DNA of 64,000 nt, taken from Crocinitomicaceae bacterium (GTDB lineage: Bacteria; Bacteroidota; Bacteroidia; Flavobacteriales_D; Crocinitomicaceae). The DNA lies in assembly GCA_030830895.1 (NCBI GenBank), contig JAURMC010000013.1:1-64000 (forward strand). Direction: 5' to 3'. The notes under the pieces are model-generated. The model did no database searches. It worked only from the letters and a program-made list of their open reading frames with translations, and was not told where the DNA came from. Positions 56,463-64,000 of this stretch are shown here, one piece after another; the first letter of the stretch is position 1; each line of letters begins with the position of its first letter. The translations under genes were made by a program, and so were the position numbers.

Positions 56463-56888
56463 TTATCGTTTCACGTGAAACAATTTAGTTAAATAATAAT
56501 TTTCTTTTGAGCGCATTTTACTTATTTCATCGGATGTTTTATCGTTATATCCTAACAAATGAAGAACACCATGGTAACAAACACGGTGTAGCTCCTCATC
56601 AAAAGAAATTTGTAATGAATTAGCATTATCTATTACACGATCTATAGATATGAATAAATCTCCACCCACCACTTTACCCACATTGAAATCAAACGTAATG
56701 ATGTCGGTATAAAAATCATGCAACAAATATTTTTTATTTATTTCAAGTAACTCATTATCGGTACAAAACACCAAAGTAATATCCCCTAATACATGTTTTT
56801 CCTCAGTAATTAATAATGGTACAGAAGATATAATAGAATCTAGTGGTAATCCTGGAATTTCAACGGAATAATAATCGATTGAAATCAT
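56463..56888 (-). CDS. ybeY: endoribonuclease/rRNA maturation factor YbeY
   Basis: 141 residues of the YbeY metal-dependent RNase family, involved in 16S rRNA 3' processing and ribosome quality control. The zinc motif reads CYHGVLHLLGYNDKT: His106 and His110 are kept, while the third ligand position, usually His, is Asp116. Asp or similar substitutions (NDK/KDK) are common in Bacteroidota, so it is probably active. Contiguous with mnmG and overlapping the ATPase gene by 4 bases. Confidence 0.93.
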   Translation of the reverse strand: MISIDYYSVEIPGLPLDSIISSVPLLITEEKHVLGDITLVFCTDNELLEINKKYLLHDFYTDIITFDFNVGKVVGGDLFISIDRVIDNANSLQISFDEELHRVCYHGVLHLLGYNDKTSDEISKMRSKENYYLTKLFHVKR

Positions 56889-57298
56889 CTACGAAAACAG
56901 ACGTTTACAACCGTGCCATTGCATTCAAAAGTTACTTCATCTGCAAGGTTTTTCATTAGAAAAATACCTCGACCATTTTCTTTCAATAAGTTTTCAGGTG
57001 CTGTTGGATCAGGAATAGTTTCTGGGTTAAATCCCTTTCCTTGATCAGTAACGGTAAAACACACCCATTCCGTGTTGTTGTGAACACCTACATGAACAGA
57101 TAAACTAGCGTCTAAATTATTACCATGAATAATGGCATTATTAACGGCTTCTGTTACAGCAATCAGTATATTACCATATGCGTCTTCGCTTAAGGCCAAT
57201 TCGGCACATGCCACATCAATCAAACTCTCTACATCCGAAATGGAAGCAGGTGTTGAAGGTAACGCTACTTCGTGTATTAACTGTAATTGATGTTTCAT
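56885..57298 (-). CDS. anti-sigma-factor-type ATP-binding protein (HATPase, RsbW-like)
   Basis: 137 residues of the GHKL ATPase fold: N box EAVNNAIIHGN, G1 box DQGKGF and G2 box GRGIFLMKNLAD. Such proteins are serine kinases that bind sigma factors or anti-sigma antagonists in partner-switching systems. No antagonist (STAS) or sigma gene is next to it, so the target is unknown. Expressed with ybeY (4-base overlap) and likely with the large DUF4175 gene upstream (9-base gap). Confidence 0.88.
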   Translation of the reverse strand: MKHQLQLIHEVALPSTPASISDVESLIDVACAELALSEDAYGNILIAVTEAVNNAIIHGNNLDASLSVHVGVHNNTEWVCFTVTDQGKGFNPETIPDPTAPENLLKENGRGIFLMKNLADEVTFECNGTVVNVCFRR

Positions 57299-57307
57299 GA
57301 TATAAAT

Positions 57308-60300
57308 TTAATCAACTAAATTAAAGTATGTCTCCGCTTTCGTTTTATAGTAAATACTAAATGCCGGATCTACTACCCGAATTATATCTACATGTTTAAG
57401 CTTGTCACGATTGTACGTCTTAAGCTCAATAAGGTTACTATTAATTTTATCTACACCTGACTTAGATTCTCTTTTATCTTTAAATCCGCGTTCCAATATC
57501 GCTTTTTCACTTTCTAAAAGACGAGTCATAATGTCTTTTTGCCGATTGATCATTCCTGGAGTAAAGTTTTTATTAATTAAATCTTTTTCTTGTTGTTCTA
57601 ACTCTTTTAATAATGGGTTTAATTGATTTCCTGTACCTTTCCCGTCTTTATTCAATTCATTTTTTAATTGTTCTAATCGCTGCCTTATTGCTGTTTGTTC
57701 TGCCGCCATTTTTGCAATTTCTTTATTGCCTAATCCCAACATATTCATTCCTGATTGACCCGGCTTCATACCCGGATTATCGCCCTCTTTGTCTCCAGGC
57801 TTCTTACCTCCTGGATTTTGTCCTTTTTGCATTTTTTCTAATTGTTTCTTTAGCATTTCTTTCATGTCTCCGGGCGACATATTATTTCCTGGTTTTGGCT
57901 TACCGTTTCCTGGTTTACTACAACTTCCGCTGCTTTGCATTTGAGACTGCATCTGAGATTGCATTTGTTGTAATGCTTCATTCAAGAGCAATGCTAAATT
58001 ATTATAGGCAGTCATTACTTGTTGCTCATTTCTCATAATATCTTGCTTACGATGGTCATCAATCGCATCTACGGTTGCATTTTGAGAGAATGTAATATCA
58101 GCTAATTCTTTATCTACAAAGGATGCTATTTTAGGCTGACGTTTTGCTAAGGCTAATAAACTATCGCTAACTGTTTTAGTATCGGTATTAATTCGAATTT
58201 GATCACGGCCTAGTTTTTTATATTTTGGATCTGTTGTATTTATTTTACTAAACTTTCCAATTAGAGATTCTTGATCGAAACTTAGAATCATTAAACTCTC
58301 CAAGATTCTACGAACTAATTCCATATCTTCTTCTTCTTGTTGTTGATTCGAATCTTTTTGTTGTTGATCTAGCATATCGGCTAACTGTTCCATTTGATCT
58401 GCAGCACGTTGTTGAGATTCTTGAGATTTATTTTTCTTACCATTTTTAACACCCTCTGAGGCGTTCATTAATTCATTGTCAATAGATTCCTCTATTTCCT
58501 TAGTATCATCTAAATTCAAGGGAGTATCTAATTCTTTATTCAACGCTTTAGTTTCTTCTAATTTCTTTTGAATTTCATCAAAACGATTGTTAATTTCCTC
58601 TTGTTTTTTAGCAGCTTCTTCTTTACTAATATTATCAGAAGCAATTTCTTTTTTCAGTGTTTCTTGATCTTTTGCATTCTCTTTAAGTTCTTTCTCTATG
58701 TCATCTATTTTCTCATTTACTTGCAATTTCTTAAGCATTTCAAGGGTTCTATCTAATTGCTTGTTCATATTTTCTGCTTGTTGATCCAGCTTATTCATTT
58801 CCTTTTGAATTTCCTGATCTGCTCGTTCATTAAATAATTTTTCTAAATCTTCAAGTAATTTTTTTAATTCATCATCCATAACCTCCTCTAACAATTTTTC
58901 AATCATTTCCTGCTTCTCTAATAAGGCTTTATCTATTTCTGATAGTTGATTCTTTTCTTGAGTAGTTTGTTCTAATTGATCTTTAATCTGCTGGAGCTCA
59001 TTGGCTAAGGATTTTTGATCTTCTTGTAATTGTTTTAATTGTTGTTTATTATTCCAATCATTTGATTTAGAATTAGTTAAATCCTTTTTAAGTTTATCAA
59101 CAGACTTTTCAAACTCTTTGGTTTTTGATAAAATTCGTTCTAAATCTTGCTTCGTTTGAGCTTGTTGTTTATCCCGTTGCTCGTTTAATTCTTTGAGATC
59201 TGGTAATTGATACTGCCCTACATAGCTTTTAGTGCTTTTACTACCGTTCACACCATCGTTATCCGATACCGTGAAAAAGTACTCAATTTTATCCTCTAAT
59301 TTCACATCTTCTAGTCGAAAATCCACAGCAAAAGAAAAGCTACTGCGGGTTCCAGACTCAAATGAAACAGGTAATTTACGGGTCTTAATCGATTTCCCAT
59401 TACGCAGAATTGAATAATTAAACGTTAAGGCAGATAAACCATAATCATCACCAATTTGACCACTAAAAAAACGTAATCCCTCTTGTATTGAATCTGTTGA
59501 TTCCCCTACCTGAATGCTTGGATAAGCGTCCTTAATCACAGCAATTTGAAAGACTGATGAATCTACTTTATGTGAAAATAAGTTAACTAAACGTATCGTT
59601 AGTTTTTGCGTATTTCTAGCTTTGAATTTATAAGTAAACGAGTAATTATTGAAAGATTTAATTTCCTTAGCATATTTAATTTCTATCTTTTCGGTGTTCT
59701 TAGTTGTTCCTATCCATGTTAATTGACTCCCTTCTGGAATGGTGATATCCCCAACATTTTGAATAATCTCATCTTTTTTATTTAAATACGATGGGTAATT
59801 AATTTTAACAGATACCTTTCCTAACAAGCTTTTACCGGTTATTTTGTACTTATATTGCTTACTCTCATAACCGTTTGCTTCAAAATAAAATGTGCCACTT
59901 GTTTTTACTCTTTTCAGTACGAAATCAAACCTGTTTTTTAAGGCCCTTTGCATAAGGAATTTACCTTGATCAGAAACTAAATAAACTCTATCCGGAATGC
60001 GCTCACCGGTTAAAGTCACTTGAATGGGAATATCTGAACCTTCTTCGTAGGTTGATTTACCCTCTGCTAACTGGAACTTAAACGGCAGAAATACTTTATT
60101 AAACTGAATGATTCGATAGGTTCCTTGGGTCAATATTGCAGGAATGAAAATCAACAACACTAATAACGTTAATAATGAAGGAAGAACATATTTTGCGTAT
60201 TTTTTATTTAGTGACAAGTCTATTCCGGAACTAAAATTAAAGAGCTTTAATTGTGCAGTTTTTTGAGTAATAGATGCAGCTAACAAATCTAAATTCTCAT

Positions 60301-60676
60301 TGGAGGAGTTAGATTGTTTTATCAATTGCAGGGTATTAACTATACGATCCGAAATATCTGGAAACAAATCACCAATTAAAGTGGCTGACTCTAATTGTGT
60401 CATGCGATTTATTATTCTAAAATATTGGGCACTTGGAACTATTAGCAAACGGATACAAACTGTTACATTAATTCCAATGAATCCAACTAAAAAACAAAGT
60501 CTAATCCAGCTTTGTAACTCAAAAAAATAGGCAAGACAAGAAAACAATAAATAACTAACAGATAAAATACCTACCGCGATAAAAACTCCTTTGAGCATAC
60601 GATTCAAATAAAACTTATCTGCAAATTTTTCAATCTCTGCATATAAATTTAAAATATCATCTTGTTGCTTGTTCAT
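57308..60676 (-). CDS. DUF4175 family membrane-anchored coiled-coil protein
   Basis: 1122 residues. Two N-terminal transmembrane helices (about 28-75), a third near 150-178, then a beta-rich extracytoplasmic region (about 200-480) with Ig-like strands. A very long Lys/Glu/Gln-rich coiled coil (about 485-720) includes stretches such as QLKQLQEDQKSLANELQ. The tail has a Met/Gln/Pro/Gly-rich low-complexity segment (about 890-970) and a final conserved region ending in YYKTKAETYFNLVD. It fits the Bacteroidota DUF4175 family of unknown function. A structural or sensing role in the envelope is plausible. It heads the leftward operon with the RsbW-like ATPase. Confidence 0.82.
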   Translation of the reverse strand: MNKQQDDILNLYAEIEKFADKFYLNRMLKGVFIAVGILSVSYLLFSCLAYFFELQSWIRLCFLVGFIGINVTVCIRLLIVPSAQYFRIINRMTQLESATLIGDLFPDISDRIVNTLQLIKQSNSSNENLDLLAASITQKTAQLKLFNFSSGIDLSLNKKYAKYVLPSLLTLLVLLIFIPAILTQGTYRIIQFNKVFLPFKFQLAEGKSTYEEGSDIPIQVTLTGERIPDRVYLVSDQGKFLMQRALKNRFDFVLKRVKTSGTFYFEANGYESKQYKYKITGKSLLGKVSVKINYPSYLNKKDEIIQNVGDITIPEGSQLTWIGTTKNTEKIEIKYAKEIKSFNNYSFTYKFKARNTQKLTIRLVNLFSHKVDSSVFQIAVIKDAYPSIQVGESTDSIQEGLRFFSGQIGDDYGLSALTFNYSILRNGKSIKTRKLPVSFESGTRSSFSFAVDFRLEDVKLEDKIEYFFTVSDNDGVNGSKSTKSYVGQYQLPDLKELNEQRDKQQAQTKQDLERILSKTKEFEKSVDKLKKDLTNSKSNDWNNKQQLKQLQEDQKSLANELQQIKDQLEQTTQEKNQLSEIDKALLEKQEMIEKLLEEVMDDELKKLLEDLEKLFNERADQEIQKEMNKLDQQAENMNKQLDRTLEMLKKLQVNEKIDDIEKELKENAKDQETLKKEIASDNISKEEAAKKQEEINNRFDEIQKKLEETKALNKELDTPLNLDDTKEIEESIDNELMNASEGVKNGKKNKSQESQQRAADQMEQLADMLDQQQKDSNQQQEEEDMELVRRILESLMILSFDQESLIGKFSKINTTDPKYKKLGRDQIRINTDTKTVSDSLLALAKRQPKIASFVDKELADITFSQNATVDAIDDHRKQDIMRNEQQVMTAYNNLALLLNEALQQMQSQMQSQMQSSGSCSKPGNGKPKPGNNMSPGDMKEMLKKQLEKMQKGQNPGGKKPGDKEGDNPGMKPGQSGMNMLGLGNKEIAKMAAEQTAIRQRLEQLKNELNKDGKGTGNQLNPLLKELEQQEKDLINKNFTPGMINRQKDIMTRLLESEKAILERGFKDKRESKSGVDKINSNLIELKTYNRDKLKHVDIIRVVDPAFSIYYKTKAETYFNLVD

Positions 60677-61154
60677 CTGGTGATAAAAGTAAAAATTCGA
60701 ATCAATACTACCTAGTCAATTATATCCACAGCAGTTAATTGTATTAAAAGATATTTATTTAAAAAAAATTTATTATTTCTATTAAGGCTGTTCATTTGTG
60801 TAAAAATAAGATGCTTTTATTAACCATCAATTACTATTAACGGGATTTCAACGGTTTATTAACATTAATTAATGCGAATATTCCTATTATTACTTTGCTT
60901 TATTATTCCTTATTAACTTATATGTATAACTTCATTACGTGTATAAGTTTCATCATTTATTAACCCGTTTTTAGTTAATAAGCAGTGAATAGAAATAGGA
61001 AAGAAATATTTAACTTTTAGTCCAAATTATAAATACTTGTATATACTAATAAAGTATTAAAAATTCCTAACTTTTTCTTTTACCATTTTTCAATACTGAT
61101 TAACAAGCTTATACACATGTTATCAAATGCTTATTTTTACAAAAAAGGAATTTT
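60677..61154. other. long AT-rich intergenic region, candidate replication origin
   Basis: The longest gap in the window, between divergent genes. It has one perfect DnaA box TTATACACA (61109-61117, +) and near matches with one mismatch: ATATCCACA 60722-60730 (+), and on the minus strand 60797-60805, 60921-60929 and 60938-60946. The octamer TTATTAAC occurs exactly at 60817, 60856, 60910 and 60957 (+) and 60974-60981 (-), with one-mismatch copies at 60834 and 61097. A near-pure A/T tract spans 60751-60779. dnaA is not in the window; mnmG is 4 kb away. A multi-operator promoter region is the alternative. Confidence 0.45.
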
Positions 61155-61586
61155 ATGAATTTTGCTATTGGATCCGATCATGCCGGTTTTGCATTGAAAA
61201 CAAAGTTAATTACAACCTTAAAACTGCAAGGGCATCAAGTAGTCGATTTTGGTTGTTTCAGTGAAGATAGTATTGATTATCCAGATTATGCCCATCCGGT
61301 GGCTGAAGAAATTGAAAATAAAAAAGCAGATTTTGGTATACTAATATGTGGTTCTGGTAATGGAATTAGTATGACTGCGAATAAACATCAAGGTATTCGA
61401 TGTGCACTGTGTTGGAATCCGGAAATAGCTGCATTAGCACGTCAGCATAATGATGCAAATATACTTTCATTACCAGCTCGTTTTATTACTGATGAAATGG
61501 CACATGAAATTCTAGCTGCATTTTTATCTGCTGTATTTGAAGGAGGAAGACATGCCAATAGAGTTTCAAAGATTGCATGCGGTTAA
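61155..61586 (+). CDS. rpiB: ribose-5-phosphate isomerase B
   Basis: 143 residues. The N-terminal IGSDHAGFALK and the central CGSGNGISMTANKHQGIRCALCWN motif are diagnostic for RpiB, the LacAB-type isomerase interconverting ribose 5-phosphate and ribulose 5-phosphate in the pentose phosphate pathway. His10 in DHAG and the CGSGNG anion loop are kept. An AAAGGA lies about 6 bases upstream of the ATG, one of few clear Shine-Dalgarno-like sites here. Its stop overlaps the convergent hemW by 4 bases. Confidence 0.96.
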   Translation: MNFAIGSDHAGFALKTKLITTLKLQGHQVVDFGCFSEDSIDYPDYAHPVAEEIENKKADFGILICGSGNGISMTANKHQGIRCALCWNPEIAALARQHNDANILSLPARFITDEMAHEILAAFLSAVFEGGRHANRVSKIACG

Positions 61587-62689
61587 ATTCTAAATAATTC
61601 ACTAGCCAAACGGTCTGCATAAAGCCAACCGGTATCTTTGAGTATGTAATGATTATTTACTTTCTTCAGTAATCCTTCTTTAATGAATTCATTAAGCGTT
61701 TTTTCCTCTTCTTCGGTTAATCCCCCTAGCAATTTAATTTTATTAAACGAAACGCCATAAATCGTTCTTAACCCAGTTAACCAGCATTCATTCCAAATAT
61801 TTTTGTCTGATAAATACTCAATTTCAAACCATTGCTGTTGCTTTAAATAGCGTTGATTATTAGATACATTCCACCGCCTAGTACATACACCATCAAATGA
61901 ATGAGCGCCTGGTCCAATCCCTATGTAAGGTTTACCTAACCAATAGTTACTGTTGTGTATTGCGATTTTATTGTTTTTGCAATAATTTGAAATTTCATAT
62001 TGTTCAAAACCACGGGAATTAAGCTCGAGTTGGATTTGATAATAATGCTCGGTTTGTAATTGATCTTCAATATCCGGTATTTTTCCTTGTGTTATCCATT
62101 GGTCTAACGCTGTATTCGGTTCTCTTGTAAGCGCATAGGCAGAAAGGTGTTCTATTTGATATTGGTCTACCAATTGAATTACTGATAGTATATCATTCAA
62201 TTGTTGATTTGGAATGCCATAAATTAGATCTATCGATAATGAAAAACCATGCGCTTCTATTAATGATAAAGCACTTAATGATTGTTCAACGCTGTGATTT
62301 CTATTCATCCATAGTAAAATATCCTCATTTAATGATTGAATACCTAAGCTTATTCGGTTAATACCGAGCGACCTCCATGCAATTAAATTCGCTTGGGTAA
62401 TATCCTCTGGGTTTGCCTCAATGGTTAGTTCTTTCAACTGATTACCTGCTGTACGAAAAGGCTCTTTTAAGAGCATTTCAAGTTCATTTGGTGTAAGTAA
62501 TCCTGGTGAACCACCCCCAAAATAAATAGTCTCAATGGGTTCATTTATTTCGTTTAACCGTTGGTTAAATTCGAGCCACATTAAATCAAGCAATGCTGTT
62601 CTATACCCACTAAATGTGGTTGAAAAATGGAAATCACAATAGGTACATTTCTTTCTACAAAACGGGACATGAAAATAAATCCCTGCCAA
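61583..62689 (-). CDS. hemW: radical SAM family heme chaperone HemW
   Basis: 368 residues starting with TTG (AGIYFHVPFC); a stop codon lies a few codons upstream with no ATG, so a non-ATG start is needed. The 4Fe-4S motif is Cys11-x3-Cys15-x2-Cys18 in CRKKCTYC, lacking the additional cysteine four residues later that is seen in HemN. IYFGGGSPGLL and GIPNQQ match the HemW family. HemW delivers heme to respiratory proteins and is often misnamed coproporphyrinogen oxidase. Its start lies 5 bases after the protease gene stop. Confidence 0.92.
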   Translation of the reverse strand: MAGIYFHVPFCRKKCTYCDFHFSTTFSGYRTALLDLMWLEFNQRLNEINEPIETIYFGGGSPGLLTPNELEMLLKEPFRTAGNQLKELTIEANPEDITQANLIAWRSLGINRISLGIQSLNEDILLWMNRNHSVEQSLSALSLIEAHGFSLSIDLIYGIPNQQLNDILSVIQLVDQYQIEHLSAYALTREPNTALDQWITQGKIPDIEDQLQTEHYYQIQLELNSRGFEQYEISNYCKNNKIAIHNSNYWLGKPYIGIGPGAHSFDGVCTRRWNVSNNQRYLKQQQWFEIEYLSDKNIWNECWLTGLRTIYGVSFNKIKLLGGLTEEEEKTLNEFIKEGLLKKVNNHYILKDTGWLYADRLASELFRI

Positions 62690-62694
62690 AGCAA

Positions 62695-64000
62695 TTAATT
62701 TTTAATTACTTGAATTTGTCCGGATCTCCCGTTTTCAAATATGCAATCCAAGAAATACATTCCAATGCTAAAATTTTCTAATGAAATATTGAATTGGGTA
62801 GTTTTTACCGAGTGATTTTCAATGATTCGTTTTCCTTGAATATCGCTAAGTGAATACGATGTAACAGGTGAAGAAGAAACCCAATGAATTAACTCATGAC
62901 TTGGATTTGGATAAACAGTAAACGTTTCTTCGTTTATTGAATTTACACCCCCGCCGTTCACACAAAAATTAAGTGTGGCTGAGTTGCCGAAGTCTGAATT
63001 AGCTTCAGAAATACCGGTTAATGAATCACCTAGGGTAGAAATTAAAACGCTTCCACTGGCTTGACACCACGGTAAACCATAAATCCCATCTCCATAAGAG
63101 TCATTAATGATATAAGCATAACAACCAAAATCTAAACACCATGTTTCAGAAACCAATCCCGCGGCATCGTCTTGATAACCACTTCCAGAATAGATTACAG
63201 TACCTGCAGCATTTTGTAATTCCCATGATGTTTCAGATCCATAACAATCTAAGGTCAAATCCAAAACAACTGCTTGTCCGTTCAATACCACATTAAAAGT
63301 ACTACTTTGGGAATTATTAAGATTGTTTTCATCAACTCCGGTATTTGGATTACTAACCATAGCGTTAAATGTATGTATGCCATTACTCAAACTTGCTGTA
63401 GGAAGTGTTATGGTTGCCGATTGCCATTGAGCCAGAGATCCACTCCAATTGTAGGTAAGGTTATTGTTTCCGTCAAACCCATACGTAATCGTTACTGAAG
63501 TTAAGGTAACAACCCCACCGTTTGCAATGGTCACGGTTGGCGTTACTTCGGCGCTACAAAAAGTTCCAGCGACCCCACCAATGGCCGAAACGATCGGGTC
63601 TACTTGAATTGGAACTCCTCCAGAAGGGTCGTATCCATTAACAAATGTAGCGTTTGACTGGGTTGGGTCTAACCAATACTTTAGTTGGTTTGTACTATCG
63701 CTATTTGCTGGGGTCCAAGAATAACTAATTTTTCCATATTCATCGGATAATACAGCTGCCCCACAGGCGGAAGCCCCCCCGTGTAATTGACCAATGATTC
63801 TATGATTTTGATCAAACAACGGAGAGCCTGAAGACCCGCCTTCAGTTACTCCTTCATCCCATCCTGTTACGCCCCAATGGGAATTTGCTGGGCTACCGCC
63901 AAAGGTTGTAGAGATAAGCGGATTGTTTTCAAGTGATATTTTCTTAATGTCTCCGGATGGATGATGGATACCTACAGCAGAAGTAGGAGTATTTCCAGAA
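62695..64000 (-). CDS. T9SS-secreted lysyl-endopeptidase-like serine protease (5' part outside window)
   Basis: The frame is open to the right edge (no start in the window); the gene extends beyond 64000. The visible part begins SGNTPTSAVGIHHPSGD. TEGGSSGSPLFD then carries the nucleophile serine in the GSSGSP context of lysyl endopeptidase (Achromobacter protease I), followed by IGQLHGGASACG, all typical of this trypsin-fold branch. A CARDB-like domain (VTPTVTIANGGV) and a further beta domain precede a T9SS sorting domain (FTVYPNPSHELIH, ending QVIKN). A surface or released protease cutting after lysine is the best guess. The histidine and aspartate of the triad are off-window. Confidence 0.85.
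   Translation of the reverse strand, partial: SGNTPTSAVGIHHPSGDIKKISLENNPLISTTFGGSPANSHWGVTGWDEGVTEGGSSGSPLFDQNHRIIGQLHGGASACGAAVLSDEYGKISYSWTPANSDSTNQLKYWLDPTQSNATFVNGYDPSGGVPIQVDPIVSAIGGVAGTFCSAEVTPTVTIANGGVVTLTSVTITYGFDGNNNLTYNWSGSLAQWQSATITLPTASLSNGIHTFNAMVSNPNTGVDENNLNNSQSSTFNVVLNGQAVVLDLTLDCYGSETSWELQNAAGTVIYSGSGYQDDAAGLVSETWCLDFGCYAYIINDSYGDGIYGLPWCQASGSVLISTLGDSLTGISEANSDFGNSATLNFCVNGGGVNSINEETFTVYPNPSHELIHWVSSSPVTSYSLSDIQGKRIIENHSVKTTQFNISLENFSIGMYFLDCIFENGRSGQIQVIKN

Noticed and set aside
56565-56575. YbeY suspected inactive because the third zinc histidine is Asp116
   Set aside because: Bacteroidota YbeY proteins commonly show NDK/KDK at this place, so it is a lineage variant rather than decay.
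57800-59100. Open frames on the plus strand opposite the coiled-coil region of the DUF4175 gene
   Set aside because: They are mirror frames of a Lys/Glu/Gln-rich coding stretch (Phe/Leu/Ser-rich translations) and have no start context.
1-64000. CRISPR arrays, prophage genes, transposases, toxin-antitoxin pairs
   Set aside because: No regularly spaced repeats and no proteins of these classes were seen on either strand.

Overview
This AT-rich, gene-dense 64 kb window reads as a chromosomal segment of a Bacteroidota bacterium, most likely of the Flavobacteriales. The grounds are several proteins with type IX secretion (T9SS) C-terminal sorting domains, a PorZ homologue, a DUF4175 protein, RemB/Wzi-like outer-membrane proteins, and repeated TAnnTTTG -7 promoter boxes with few Shine-Dalgarno sequences. 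No insertion sequence, prophage or CRISPR array was seen. Nearly all genes look like core chromosome with very tight packing: ATGA/TAATG overlaps within operons and convergent genes that touch or overlap.

Layout. 1-170: end of a tRNA-Gly, a tRNA-Leu and a terminator. 291-6658: an RND/MMPL exporter, then a leftward operon of ComF-like phosphoribosyltransferase, FAD oxidoreductase, dCMP deaminase and a C-terminal processing protease. 7056-12078: class Ia ribonucleotide reductase (nrdB-nrdA) and purH, i.e. deoxynucleotide and purine supply. 12137-25297: one 13 kb rightward run with the whole elongasome (mreB, mreC, mreD, PBP2, rodA, a class A PBP), then a 3-oxoacid CoA-transferase pair, a CysQ-like phosphatase and two overlapping outer-membrane beta-barrel genes. 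25338-26388: three tandem short single-stranded DNA-binding proteins without acidic tails. 26581-29585: a crotonase, a polysaccharide flippase, and an ArsC/Spx-like protein paired with a bacilliredoxin.

29634-37317: PorZ, then a compact set made of a UbiA-family prenyltransferase resembling decaprenyl-phosphate phosphoribosyltransferase, a HAD phosphatase, two large multi-pass membrane proteins resembling GT-C glycosyltransferases, and a YqaA/DedA-like protein. I read this as a possible polyprenyl-phosphate-pentose pathway; it is the best candidate here for an uncharacterised system. 37362-45544: a T9SS-secreted protein, an omega-amidase/aminotransferase pair, an S41 protease, a TIGR01777 epimerase, PhoH and an FtsE-like ATPase. 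45679-53490: a 1022-residue TPR protein followed by a beta-barrel protein, then a secreted modular peptidoglycan amidase. 53487-60676: a leftward block of 2-hydroxyacid dehydrogenase, mnmG, ybeY, an anti-sigma-factor-type ATPase and a 1122-residue DUF4175 protein.

60677-61154 is the longest gene-free stretch. It is very AT-rich, has one perfect and several near DnaA boxes, and carries five exact copies of the octamer TTATTAAC. It is a candidate replication origin or a multi-site regulatory region. The window ends with rpiB, hemW (TTG start) and the 3' part of a secreted lysyl-endopeptidase-like protease gene that runs off the right edge.
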